NCBI GenBank assembly: GCA_012800565.1
Contig: JAAZIZ010000332.1
Coordinates: 1 to 23,035 of the forward strand
Length of the DNA stretch: 23,035 nt
Origin: Lentisphaerota bacterium
GTDB lineage: Bacteria; Verrucomicrobiota; Lentisphaeria; Oligosphaerales; Oligosphaeraceae
Reading direction: 5' to 3'
The position numbers were made by a program, and so were the translations under genes. How positions within the stretch are numbered: the stretch's first letter is position 1; each line of letters begins with the position of its first letter. Below the pieces are notes generated by a model, which worked only from the letters and a program-made list of their open reading frames with translations, had not been told where the DNA came from and did not search any database. Below are positions 14,317-23,024 of this stretch, piece by piece.

Positions 14317-15282
14317 ATGCCTGTTCTTGATATGCCCATAGAAAAACTCCGGACCTACCAGGGGCGAAACCCCAGGCCAGCCGACTTCGATGCTTTCTGG
14401 CAGAAAGCTAAAGCCGAGCTGCAGGCCATCGATCCGGATTTCAAAATGGTGCCTGCAGATTTCCATCCTCCGTTCGCCGAGGCTTTCGAACTGTATTTCA
14501 CCGGCACCCGCGGTGCCAGAATTCATGGCCGGATGCTGCGCCCTAAAAATCTCCGGCATCAGACGCCCTTGGAAATCCGCTTCCATGGCTTGGGTGGCCA
14601 TGCCGGCGAATGGCCCACCTACTTGGGCATGGCCGCCAGCGGCTTCACGGTCCTGGGCATGGATTGCCGGGGACAGCGCGGGATGTCTGAGGACACCGGT
14701 ACCCGCCTGGGCTCCACCCAGGGAAATTCGTTTTTCACCCGCGGGCTGCTGCAGGGACCAGAGCACTTGTATTACCGCGATGTATATCTTGACTGCTGCC
14801 GCCTGGCTGAACTGGCCATGGCCCTGCCCTGGGTAGATGCCAGCAAGACTGCAGTCACCGGCGGCTCCCAGGGCGGCGGCCTGGCCTTGGTCTGCGCCGG
14901 CCTGGTTCCCGGCCTGAACCGGATTGTGCCAGTCTATCCTTTCCTCTGCGATTACCGCCGGGTCTGGGAAATGGACCTGGCCCTGAATGCCTACCACGAC
15001 ATCCGCGATTTCCTGCGCGCCTACGACCCGACTCATCAACGGGAAGAAGAATTCTTCACCACCTTGGGTTATATTGATGCACAATTCTTTGCCGAAAGCA
15101 TTACCGCCCAGGTGCAGATGCATACCGGACTGCTGGACAATATCTGCCCGCCCTCGACCCAGTTCGCGGCTTACAACAAAATCAGTGCCACAAAAGAAGT
15201 GATCCTGTATCCCGATTTTGGCCATGAGACGCTCCCGACCTATTCCGAGACGGCCTATAAATTCCTCCTGGACATGATTTAA
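14317..15282 (+). CDS. Acetyl xylan esterase / cephalosporin-C deacetylase-like (AXE1, CE7) hydrolase
   Basis: The 321-aa alpha/beta hydrolase has family-typical length. Its N-terminus carries the CE7 signature region (ADFDAFWQKAKAEL). RGQRG at residues 118-122 matches the CE7 RGQ motif. The nucleophile Ser184 sits in GGSQGG, with Asp274 (GLLDNICPPS) and His303 (FGHE) completing the triad. CE7 enzymes remove acetyl groups from xylo-oligosaccharides and small acetylated molecules, usually in the cytoplasm; no signal peptide is present here. An AAGGAG site lies 6 nt before the ATG. It sits 36 bp after the lipoprotein gene and before the second oxidoreductase, supporting acetylated glycan use. 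Close relatives have varied substrates, so the exact acetyl ester is not known. Confidence 0.9.
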   Translation: MPVLDMPIEKLRTYQGRNPRPADFDAFWQKAKAELQAIDPDFKMVPADFHPPFAEAFELYFTGTRGARIHGRMLRPKNLRHQTPLEIRFHGLGGHAGEWPTYLGMAASGFTVLGMDCRGQRGMSEDTGTRLGSTQGNSFFTRGLLQGPEHLYYRDVYLDCCRLAELAMALPWVDASKTAVTGGSQGGGLALVCAGLVPGLNRIVPVYPFLCDYRRVWEMDLALNAYHDIRDFLRAYDPTHQREEEFFTTLGYIDAQFFAESITAQVQMHTGLLDNICPPSTQFAAYNKISATKEVILYPDFGHETLPTYSETAYKFLLDMI

Positions 15283-15358
15283 GCCAACAGTTCTCCGGAA
15301 CAGTTTTTCCGGGCTCCAGACTGAAAGAGAAAGTAGCAACAAAGAGAAAGAAAGAAAA

Positions 15359-16594
15359 ATGCGCGAAAAAATCAATCTATGCTTTATTGGCTGTGGTAAA
15401 TTCTGCCAGAACTTCGTACCACTGTTCAAAGTTCACCCTGATGTCGAGAGCGTGTCTCTCTGCGATCTGCTGCCTGAACGTGCAGCCGCTACAGCTCAGC
15501 AGTTCCAGGTATCGGTGGTGGAATCTTTTGAAAAAGCCCTGGCGGACCGTAAGATCAACGCCGTGGCCATCTTCACCCAGCGCCACCTGCACGGGCCGAT
15601 GGTGATTGCGGCCTTGAAAGCCGGCAAACATGTCTACAGCGCCGTGCCCTGCGCCAGCAAAATCGAGGAAATTCAGGAGATTGAAGCCTTGGTCCGCCAG
15701 ACTCGTCTGACGTATTCCATGGGCGAGACCGGCTATTATCGCTCCGCCACCATCTTCTGCCGCCAGAAGATGAAAGCCGGCGAGATGGGCGACTTCGTCT
15801 ACGGCGAGGCGCAGTACAACCATGACCAGCGCCACTTTGATTTCACCCGCAGCGGCGCAAACTGGCGCCAGGTTGCCGGCATCCCCCCGATGTACTATCC
15901 CACCCACTCCACTTCGATGATTCTGGGAGCCCTGCCCGGAGTATATGCCAAAAAGGTCGCCGCTTTCGGTTACGTTGAGAAAGAGCTCACCGACATCTTC
16001 GGCACCGAGGGACAGAACCTCTGGAACAATCCTTTCATCAATACCGCGATGCTGGCCCAGCTCTCCAACGGCGGAATCGCCCGCATCAGTGAGAACCGCC
16101 GGGTGGCATTCGGCGGACCAAACACCTATATCTCCCAATTCTACGGCTCCGAGGCCTCCTACGAGTACTCAGTCGCGCATCATTATTTCATCCACTGGTC
16201 GGCTGAGGACCCCAAGAAGCTCGTTATGAATGAAGTCAGCCGCGATCTGTTCCCAGCCAGCGTGTACAACGTTTTGAATGAGCCCGATACTCCTCAGAAA
16301 ATCTGCACCGGCCTGGGCTACTCCGAGAGCTCTCCCATCCAACCCACCTGGCGCCTCCCGAAGGAGTTCAGCGGTATGCGCAACGGCCATAACGGCACCC
16401 ATCATTTCCTGGTCGATGACTTCTGCCAGGCAGTGGCTACCGGCAAGCTCTCCCCGACCAACATCTGGGCCGCGGCCCGCTTCAATCTGCCCGGACTAGT
16501 GGCACATCAGTCTGCCCTGAAAGGCGGAGAGCTTATGAGCGTGCCGGACCTGGGTGATCCACCGGCAGACTGGCCCGTCCTGGATTTGGATTAA
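15359..16594 (+). CDS. Gfo/Idh/MocA-like protein lacking the EKP lysine
   Basis: The 411-aa product has an N-terminal Rossmann fold (INLCFIGCGKFCQNF, residues 5-19) and the family layout, but where EKP is expected it reads YSAVPCAS (93-100), so the conserved active-site Lys is replaced by Val96. Gly/His-rich signatures later (YYPTHSTSMILGAL, NGTHHFLVDDFCQA) are those of a large Gfo/Idh subfamily. The protein may bind NAD(P) and a sugar derivative but use different catalysis, or work as a binding subunit. No signal peptide, so cytoplasmic. The Shine-Dalgarno is weak and A-rich (AAAGAGAAAG). It lies between the CE7 esterase and the secreted DUF4091 hydrolase. The family is certain; activity is not. 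Confidence 0.88.
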   Translation: MREKINLCFIGCGKFCQNFVPLFKVHPDVESVSLCDLLPERAAATAQQFQVSVVESFEKALADRKINAVAIFTQRHLHGPMVIAALKAGKHVYSAVPCASKIEEIQEIEALVRQTRLTYSMGETGYYRSATIFCRQKMKAGEMGDFVYGEAQYNHDQRHFDFTRSGANWRQVAGIPPMYYPTHSTSMILGALPGVYAKKVAAFGYVEKELTDIFGTEGQNLWNNPFINTAMLAQLSNGGIARISENRRVAFGGPNTYISQFYGSEASYEYSVAHHYFIHWSAEDPKKLVMNEVSRDLFPASVYNVLNEPDTPQKICTGLGYSESSPIQPTWRLPKEFSGMRNGHNGTHHFLVDDFCQAVATGKLSPTNIWAAARFNLPGLVAHQSALKGGELMSVPDLGDPPADWPVLDLD

Positions 16595-16651
16595 TCCTCC
16601 CCAAAACAAGCATCCCTGCGCCAAAGCCAAGGTAAAAGACTGGAGACGATA

Positions 16652-19045
16652 ATGTTAAGATTACTGCTCGTTGTTTTGTGTGCCTGCAGCTTCACACTCC
16701 CGGCTCTGGAAAGCGTTCCGGGCATCCGGGGCAGCGCCGTACGCTTCGAGAACATCCGTGATTATCTGACCCGGGATAAAGGCCTGGGGGTCGATTTCAG
16801 TTCGGGGTTCACGGTATCACTCTACTGCCGGGCCGATGCGCCGTGGGGCCACAACACCGAAATCGTCGGCCAGGGACGCTTGTTCGCCATCCGCAAACGC
16901 GGCATCAGCGAAGGCGGGTTCTATTTCAAGGCCACCATCACTGGTGACGAACGAGACATCGTCTGGACCCCGGAGAAATTTCCCGCTCCGGTCAACACTT
17001 GGCTGCACTTGGCCATGACCTACGATCCCGAAACAGGAGTGGGCAGCGGATATCTGAACGGCGAATTCATCAGCAGCAGAAACCTGTCCGAAGCTTTTCC
17101 CACCGTCAAAGACTTCCGACTCCAGAAAAACAACTATCCCTTTAATATCGGCCGTGCCCACGATGGTGCAGTAGATGAGGTCTACATCTACAACCGGGTT
17201 CTGAGCAAGGAGGAAATCAAGGCACTGGCAGCAGGCCAGCCTCCGGCGGACGCCCAGGCGGCATACCTGATGGATGACCCTGCGGACCTGGGGCGGGATT
17301 CTTCCGGCCATGACCGCCACCTGCGGGCCGTCCCAGGCGTGACTGCGGGGGCATTGCCGATGTTGGGCAGCAGCATCCCGTGCCGGACCCTGCTCGAACA
17401 CGAGGCCATGACGGTCTGGCCCCGACCAGCCTCGGAAAAAACCTATAACCTCGACCAGCCGCAGAGCCTGGGTCAGATGACTGAACCGCTGGCCTGGCTG
17501 GCCCGCCATGAATTCGAGTCTTTCCAGCTGGTTCTCTCACCCCGCCGTCCACTGACAAACGTACAGGTAACTGTGACACCTTTCCGGCAAGGCGAGCATG
17601 AGCTGTCCCTGGAACTGCTTCAGGTCGATTATGTCGCAGTGCCGGTTTTGAGCAACACCACTTCCGGAAGCGGCACAGTCTTCGGCGAAGCCGCCGCCGC
17701 GATGGGCAAATCGGGTGGGCAGATCGGTTACTATCCGGACCCATTGCCGCCGCTGCAGCCTTTTGCGCAGCAGTTGCCCGGGCAGAGCTATACGGTCTGG
17801 ATCACGGTCAAATCCCGCCCCGACTCTCGAGCCGGGATTTATCACAGCCAGGCGGAAATCAAAGCCGACGGCGGAGTGTCCCTTAGCCTGCCCCTGACTG
17901 TGGCCATCTGGGACTTTGCCCTGCCGGAACAGTTCCACAGTACCAACTACGGCAGCCTGGGTCTCAACGGTGTGAATCAGAGTGACCCGGAAGTCTTTTA
18001 CCGCCACTGTGCCGAGCATTATGTCGCCCCCACACCGTTGTTCGCAGACATCACGGTCAGCCGGAACGCTGATGGCACCCTGAGTCTGGACACCGCCGCT
18101 TTCGACCAGCAAGCCGAACTGCTGCTGGGAAAATACCGTCAGCAGGTGCTGTATTTTCCAGGCTGGGGAGTGTACCACACGCCCTCCGCCAAAAACGCCT
18201 TGGGGCGGAACTGGTTGGACCTGCCCATCTCCCGCGAGCCCGGCAAGCTAACCCCCGAATTCAAAGACCTCTTCGCTCAATATCTCCGCCTCACCGCCGA
18301 GCATCTGCGCCAGCGCGGCTGGCTGCAGTTTACCCGCTTCGCCCTCACCGATGAACCGCATGGCGAGGACGACTTCTCCATCTGCCGGGAATTCGCCGCC
18401 TTGGTGCGCAGCACCGTCCCGGAAGTCAAAATCATGGTCACCAAATGGCCTCTGGAGCAGCTGATCGGCGCTCCCGACATCTGGTGCCTGGGCTTCTTTG
18501 AACACGATAAATTGCAGGAGGCCCGGGCCCGGGGCGAGAAAATCGAATGGTATCCGAACTGGCATTTCCTGATCGACCGCCCCCTGATGGACAGCCGGAT
18601 GTTCGGTTTCATGATGTGGAAATACCAGATCAGCGGTATCTTCTTCTGGAAGCTCAATCACGGCTGGAATGCCCCCAAGACCTTGAAAATCCCGCAATTC
18701 ATCTATCCGGATGGCCGCATCCTCTGCAGCTCCGGCCTGCTCATCTATCCGGATGAGCAAAAAAAGCCCATCGCCTCAATTCGCTGGGAGATGTCCCGGG
18801 ACGCCTTTGAGGATTATGAGTACTTCCACCTGCTTGACGAACTCTGCCGGAAAAATCCCGACCGCGCAGAGGCCAAAGCCGCCCGCGCTCTGATACAACA
18901 GGCCACCGATGCCATCGTCCCCGGTTATGAAGCCGGACGGGATGGGAAACGGATTTTCTGGAAGCAGACGAAGTGGGAGTCCGATGCCGGTAAGCTGCAG
19001 GATTTCCGGCGCCAGATTGCCGAGAGCATCCTGAAACTGCAATAA
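16652..19045 (+). CDS. Secreted LamG + DUF4091-type glycoside hydrolase-like protein
   Basis: The 797-aa product begins with a signal peptide (MLRLLLVVLCACSFTLPALE); the LCAC stretch could also act as a lipobox. Residues about 25-195 form a LamG/ConA-like sandwich (GFTVSLYCRADAPWG, FNIGRAHDGAVDEVYIYNRV). Residues about 240-420 look like the beta-sandwich lead-in of this family. The TIM-barrel part includes RFALTDEPHG near 562-571, the conserved acidic motif of the DUF4091 clan, and ends with SIRWEMSRDAFEDYEYFHLL (about 710-729), the DUF4091 signature. Proteins of this class act on polysaccharides outside the cell, but activities are known for only some. Start: ATG with GGAG about 8 nt upstream. 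The next gene begins only 31 bp later and is likely co-transcribed. Confidence 0.85.
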   Translation: MLRLLLVVLCACSFTLPALESVPGIRGSAVRFENIRDYLTRDKGLGVDFSSGFTVSLYCRADAPWGHNTEIVGQGRLFAIRKRGISEGGFYFKATITGDERDIVWTPEKFPAPVNTWLHLAMTYDPETGVGSGYLNGEFISSRNLSEAFPTVKDFRLQKNNYPFNIGRAHDGAVDEVYIYNRVLSKEEIKALAAGQPPADAQAAYLMDDPADLGRDSSGHDRHLRAVPGVTAGALPMLGSSIPCRTLLEHEAMTVWPRPASEKTYNLDQPQSLGQMTEPLAWLARHEFESFQLVLSPRRPLTNVQVTVTPFRQGEHELSLELLQVDYVAVPVLSNTTSGSGTVFGEAAAAMGKSGGQIGYYPDPLPPLQPFAQQLPGQSYTVWITVKSRPDSRAGIYHSQAEIKADGGVSLSLPLTVAIWDFALPEQFHSTNYGSLGLNGVNQSDPEVFYRHCAEHYVAPTPLFADITVSRNADGTLSLDTAAFDQQAELLLGKYRQQVLYFPGWGVYHTPSAKNALGRNWLDLPISREPGKLTPEFKDLFAQYLRLTAEHLRQRGWLQFTRFALTDEPHGEDDFSICREFAALVRSTVPEVKIMVTKWPLEQLIGAPDIWCLGFFEHDKLQEARARGEKIEWYPNWHFLIDRPLMDSRMFGFMMWKYQISGIFFWKLNHGWNAPKTLKIPQFIYPDGRILCSSGLLIYPDEQKKPIASIRWEMSRDAFEDYEYFHLLDELCRKNPDRAEAKAARALIQQATDAIVPGYEAGRDGKRIFWKQTKWESDAGKLQDFRRQIAESILKLQ

Positions 19046-19075
19046 CTCCTACTCAAACGCACCCGCAGGCACCTT

Positions 19076-21727
19076 ATGAACAAACAGTCGCTGCAAGATT
19101 ACATCAGCCTGAACCGCGCCGGCCGGCGCACCCTGAAATTCGTCGCTGAACTGCGGGAACATGAAAAGCGTCTCTACCCCTCTGGGCCTTGCGGGCAGTT
19201 CAGCGCCGGTATCGCTCTGCCGGAATGTCAATCCGAATTCGACCTGCCCGCGACTGCTCGCAAGTCGCTGCTGCGAATCATGGCTGCCCGCGGCATACCA
19301 GCCTGCGAAAAGGGCATACCGCTGCTTCTGCAACGTGATCCTGCCCTCGAACACGAAGAGTTCATCCTTGATATCAGCCCGACTGCAGTCAGACTCAGCG
19401 CTGCCGAGGGAGAGGGATTGCGCCGGGGAGTATATCTGCTGGAAGAACAGCTCTGCCGCCCTGCCAGCACCACGCCCCTGCAAGCATACTTTCACCGCCA
19501 GGCGAAACTGCACTGGCGCATCTCCCGCTGCTTCTTCAGCCCCACCTGCCGGCCGCCCCACAGCGGCGATGAACTGATTGACGAGCAGGATTATTATCCC
19601 GAGGCTTATCTTGACCGCCTGGCACACGAGAATATCAACGGACTCTGGATCACCTTGTATCTCCAGGATATGCCCAGCCGGTTCTTCCCCGAACATGGCC
19701 AGGGAGTCGAAAAAAGACTGGCTAAACTGCAGGCCACGGTGGACAAATGCGCCCGCTACGGCATTAAATGCTTTGTCTTTCTGGCTGAGCCCAAAGGCTT
19801 CAGCAACTCCAGCCTGGCCTTGCCGGTCTCCGATGGCGAACACGTCCCGGCCATGCGCGGACACCAGTATAACGCAACCCACAGCAGCTTCTGTACTTCC
19901 TCGCCCGAAGGGCGCGAATACCTGCGCGAAAGCATCGAATACCTGTTCAGCCGAGTCCGCGGACTCGGCGGCATCATCAATATCATGTGCCTGGAAAGCA
20001 GCGATCCCTGTGCCACCAGAATGCTCTATGAACATATCGGCCCACCCTGCAACTGCCCGCGCTGCTCGCAAAAGAGCACCGCAGAGCTCTTCGTGGACAT
20101 TGCCCGCCTGATGACCGAGGCAATGCGCAAATATGAACCTGAGGCCCAATTCGCAGGCTGGTTCTATTTCGCCTGCTTCTGGAAGGACGAACCGGAACAG
20201 CAGCAGTTTATGCGCATTGCTGAACAATGGCCCGATGACCTGCACCTGATGTTCAATTTTGAAGTCGGTGGACTAAGCAACCAGCTCGGCACTGACCGCC
20301 CGGTGCTTGATTACTCGCTATCCTTTATCGGACCATCCGAACTCTGGAGCGAAGTAGCCCGCCGCTGCGCCCTGCCGGCCGCCAAACTCCAAGTCAGCTG
20401 CTCACATGAGGACGCCTCTGTGCCCATCATTCCGGTTCCGGACAATCTCTACCGCAAATACCACGCCATTCAGCAGACCAGCTGCCGTATGGTCATGCAA
20501 TGCTGGTATTTCGGCAATTACCCCGGCATTATGAATCGCGCCGCCGGACGCCTGTCCTTTGCCCCCCTGCCGGCCAGCGAAGAAGAATTCCTGCATGAAC
20601 TGGCCCTCCCCGAATGGGGCACCGACGCCCCGGCCCTGGTCGCCGCCTGGCAGGCTTTCGGTGAGGGCTACCGTGCTTTTCCGGAGAATCTGAATTTCAA
20701 ATGGTTCGGGCCGCTGCATCAGTCCATCGCTTTTCCATGGTACTTGTTTCCAGTCGATCAGCCCCTGCCGCCCAGCTATATCTTCCGCGAAAACAGCATC
20801 GGCGGTGACCGCATCGGCGAGTGTCTCGACTATACCCACACCCTTCCGGAGGCCATCACCTTGCTCCAGCAGATGGACAAACACTGGTACCATGGACTGA
20901 AAATTCTCCTGCCCCTGCGGGAAAAATACCTGCATGACCAGGCCCGTCTGGCTGACCTGGCTCTGGCGGAGTGCATCGGCCTGCAAATCCGCAGTTCTCT
21001 GAATCTGCTGCGCTTCTACTTCCTGCGCGAAGATATGATCCATCACCGCCGCAGTCATCTGCCTGAAATGCGTTGCCTGGTGCTGGATGAAATCGCCGCC
21101 ACCAAGCGCATGCGGGAACTCTGCCAGCAGGACTCCCGCCTGGGCTACCACTCTGAAGCCGAGGGCTATCTCTTCTTCCCCGAACAGCTCGCTGCCAGAG
21201 AAAAATTGCTGCAGGAGCTCCTGGAGCAGGATTTCCCCCGCTTCTCATTCGACCTGCCGGAAATCCGCGCTTACGCCGGCGAGAATTGCCCGGGCTACCT
21301 TTGCGGCCGTACCCGACAGGACGCAACCACCTACCCGTGCGGCGAGACCTGGTTCCGAGTCTACCGGAACCAGGAGCAGCTCTGCTTTGAAATCGCCAAC
21401 GGCCAGGATGATGTCTGGCTGGAACTGGAGCCCTGCCGCCTCTTCCCAATCCTGAATGCGCGTTTCGATCACCAGGGCCGCAACCAGGTCTTCCGCCCCT
21501 TGACTCTACCGCAATACTGGAGCGCAGAACGCACCTCGGAGAACAGCTTGATCCTTACTTTCAACCTGCAGCATTTCGCGCCGTTCCGTCAATACCCGAC
21601 CGCCCCCTTGCGCTTCAATCTCCATTGCGGCAACCAGCATCTCAATCCTCCGCACCCCTGGCCAGGAAGACTGCTGCTGGGCAACAACAACCCCGCCGAC
21701 TTGAGCTTTCTGCATTTGCAACCCTGA
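19076..21727 (+). CDS. Large GH20-like intracellular glycoside hydrolase-like protein
   Basis: The product has 883 aa with no signal peptide or membrane helix. Residues about 95-128 (ISPTAVRLSAAEGEGLRRG) match the small alpha/beta domain that precedes GH20-type and alpha-glucuronidase-type barrels. The barrel follows (about 140-480), with NINGLWITLYLQDMP, IINIMCLESSDPC and a Cys cluster CNCPRC near 324-329. A helical region contains LGYHSEAEGYLF near 693-704, and the last 150 residues form a CBM9-like or beta-sandwich domain (ETWFRVYRNQEQLCFEIAN). It starts 31 bp after the secreted DUF4091 gene with only a weak ribosome site (GCAGG), suggesting translational coupling. I infer that it trims oligosaccharides brought into the cell. 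The precise family and bond cleaved are uncertain. Confidence 0.72.
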   Translation: MNKQSLQDYISLNRAGRRTLKFVAELREHEKRLYPSGPCGQFSAGIALPECQSEFDLPATARKSLLRIMAARGIPACEKGIPLLLQRDPALEHEEFILDISPTAVRLSAAEGEGLRRGVYLLEEQLCRPASTTPLQAYFHRQAKLHWRISRCFFSPTCRPPHSGDELIDEQDYYPEAYLDRLAHENINGLWITLYLQDMPSRFFPEHGQGVEKRLAKLQATVDKCARYGIKCFVFLAEPKGFSNSSLALPVSDGEHVPAMRGHQYNATHSSFCTSSPEGREYLRESIEYLFSRVRGLGGIINIMCLESSDPCATRMLYEHIGPPCNCPRCSQKSTAELFVDIARLMTEAMRKYEPEAQFAGWFYFACFWKDEPEQQQFMRIAEQWPDDLHLMFNFEVGGLSNQLGTDRPVLDYSLSFIGPSELWSEVARRCALPAAKLQVSCSHEDASVPIIPVPDNLYRKYHAIQQTSCRMVMQCWYFGNYPGIMNRAAGRLSFAPLPASEEEFLHELALPEWGTDAPALVAAWQAFGEGYRAFPENLNFKWFGPLHQSIAFPWYLFPVDQPLPPSYIFRENSIGGDRIGECLDYTHTLPEAITLLQQMDKHWYHGLKILLPLREKYLHDQARLADLALAECIGLQIRSSLNLLRFYFLREDMIHHRRSHLPEMRCLVLDEIAATKRMRELCQQDSRLGYHSEAEGYLFFPEQLAAREKLLQELLEQDFPRFSFDLPEIRAYAGENCPGYLCGRTRQDATTYPCGETWFRVYRNQEQLCFEIANGQDDVWLELEPCRLFPILNARFDHQGRNQVFRPLTLPQYWSAERTSENSLILTFNLQHFAPFRQYPTAPLRFNLHCGNQHLNPPHPWPGRLLLGNNNPADLSFLHLQP

Positions 21728-21744
21728 ACTACAAGGACCACGGC

Positions 21745-21825
21745 ATGAAAATAACTCGTCTGCCTCCTGTCCTGCGGCTATCCGATATAAATATCGTTGA
21801 AAGACCAGAATACCAGCGCCGGTGA
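21745..21825 (+). CDS. 26-aa mini-ORF, doubtful
   Basis: ATG 21745 has AAGGA about 8 nt upstream and the frame reads MKITRLPPVLRLSDINIV before a TGA 27 bp from the end of ispG. It overlaps no other gene and contains a CGATAT-AA-ATATCG palindrome. It may be a remnant N-terminus or chance. No homology is recognised. Confidence 0.2.
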   Translation: MKITRLPPVLRLSDINIVERPEYQRR

Positions 21826-21852
21826 TATACCTTTACCGCCTGGTTCGGGGCA

Positions 21853-22941
21853 TCAGGGCAAACCGCTGTCTGCAGCCTGGCTGGCCGCTGCTTCCATTTC
21901 GGCCCGCAGAGCCGCCAGCAGTTCGCCCTCCGGCAGGACTTTCACTATTTTGCCGTGCTTGAACAGCAGCCCCTGGCCCTTGCCGCCGGCAATGCCGATG
22001 TCCGCATCACGGGCTTCGCCCGGACCATTGACCTCGCAGCCCATTACTGCAATCTTCCGCCAGGGCAGCTTCCGGCCGGCAGCGGCAAAACGGGCCAGCT
22101 CATCTTCCACCGCAGTGGCCAGCGCCAGCAAATCTATCCTGGTGCGCCCGCAGGTCGGGCAGGAAATCAGTTCCGGGCCGTTCTGGCGCAACCCCAGCAC
22201 AGAGAGGATGCGCAGCGCGGTGCGCACTTCCTCTTCCGGCGGCGCGGTCAGACTGACCCGGATGGTGCTGCCGATGCCATCCAGCAGCAAGCTGCCGATG
22301 CCGATCGCAGATTTGATGCTGCCGCTGCTGGCCGTGCCGGCTTCCGTCACCCCCAGATGCAAGGGAATATCCGACAAAGCCGCGAACCGCCGATTGGCGG
22401 CCACCGTCAGAGGCAAAGACGAGGCTTTCAGGCTGACTTTCAAGGCTTGACAGCCCTCTTCCGTAAAAAACCGGCAGTATTCCAGGGCACTCTGCACCAT
22501 CGCTTCCGCTGAACGACCGTATTGCGACTCCATTCGCGGCGACAGACTGCCGAGATTAACCCCGACCCGGATCACCGTCCCGGCCGCGGACGCTGCCCGG
22601 GCCACCTGCCGCAACCCGGATTCATCCTGGATATTGCCCGGATTGATGCGGATGCCGGCGGCACCGGCATCTATTGCACCCAGCGCCAGGCGATAATCAA
22701 AGTGGATGTCCGCGATAACCGGAATCGGACTGCGAGCACAAATCTGGGCAAACGCCGGCAGCACCGCGGCTCTGGGCACCGCCAGACGGATGATGTCGCA
22801 GCCCAGGGCATACAAGCGCTCAATCTGCTGCAGCGAGCTCTCGACCTCGCCGGTATCGGTATTGCACATACTCTGAATTGAGATCGGAGAAGTTCCGCCG
22901 ATGGGCAGCGGCCCCAAATGAATAGTCCGAGTCTGCATCAT
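21853..22941 (-). CDS. ispG: 4-hydroxy-3-methylbut-2-en-1-yl diphosphate synthase (MEP pathway)
   Basis: The 362-aa product contains the IspG/GcpE hallmarks: ISIQSMCNTDT near residues 20-30, VIADIHFDYRLAL at 75-87, GIRINPGN at 96-103, and the [4Fe-4S] ligands C261 and C264 (SCPTCGRT) and C302 (GCEVNGPGEA), with Glu309 in the usual position. The enzyme reductively opens MEcPP to HMBPP with electrons from flavodoxin or ferredoxin, in the cytoplasm. The length equals the short bacterial type without the extra middle domain of plants and Chlamydia. Tandem ATGs (22941 and 22938) are preceded by AAGGAGG, but 15 nt away, which is long. It is convergent with the hydrolase run and preceded by a 9-bp repeat array; any upstream operon partner lies outside the window. 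Confidence 0.97.
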   Translation of the reverse strand: MMQTRTIHLGPLPIGGTSPISIQSMCNTDTGEVESSLQQIERLYALGCDIIRLAVPRAAVLPAFAQICARSPIPVIADIHFDYRLALGAIDAGAAGIRINPGNIQDESGLRQVARAASAAGTVIRVGVNLGSLSPRMESQYGRSAEAMVQSALEYCRFFTEEGCQALKVSLKASSLPLTVAANRRFAALSDIPLHLGVTEAGTASSGSIKSAIGIGSLLLDGIGSTIRVSLTAPPEEEVRTALRILSVLGLRQNGPELISCPTCGRTRIDLLALATAVEDELARFAAAGRKLPWRKIAVMGCEVNGPGEARDADIGIAGGKGQGLLFKHGKIVKVLPEGELLAALRAEMEAAASQAADSGLP

Positions 22942-22956
22942 GATTTTACAGGAATT

Positions 22957-22963
22957 CCTCCTT
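22957..22963 (-). promoter_or_regulatory. ispG ribosome binding site with long spacing
   Basis: The minus strand reads AAGGAGG, a perfect Shine-Dalgarno, but 15 nt before the first ATG and partly within a GGAATTCC palindrome. No alternative in-frame start lies between them, so the spacing is real unless the annotated start is wrong. Confidence 0.6.
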
Positions 22964-23024
22964 GTCCGACCTGTCCGACCTGTCCGACCTGTCCGACCTG
23001 TCCGACCTGTCCGACTTGTCCGAC
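22962..23024. repeat. Seven 9-bp tandem repeats upstream of ispG
   Basis: The unit is CTGTCCGAC on the plus strand (GTCGGACAG on the minus strand). Copies 22971-23015 are exact; the first (22962) and last (23016) have T in place of the first C. The array abuts the ispG Shine-Dalgarno. Because 9 bp is three codons, minus-strand frames stay open: one reads (Ser-Asp-Arg)n and then SDKEEFL before a TAA at the ispG leader, another reads (Val-Gly-Gln)n and ends at a TGA overlapping the ispG ATG. It may therefore be the coding tail of an upstream gene or a non-coding repeat. Confidence 0.9.

Noticed and set aside
15295..15312. CCGGAA/TTCCGG hairpin as a terminator after the esterase gene
   Set aside because: Six-bp stem without a following T-tract; too weak to call.
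14224..15429. 401-aa minus-strand ORF
   Set aside because: Antisense to the CE7 esterase gene, which has its catalytic triad and a good ribosome site; high G/C makes long shadow frames common here.
19049..20245. 398-aa minus-strand ORF
   Set aside because: Shadow of the GH20-like gene, without recognisable motifs.
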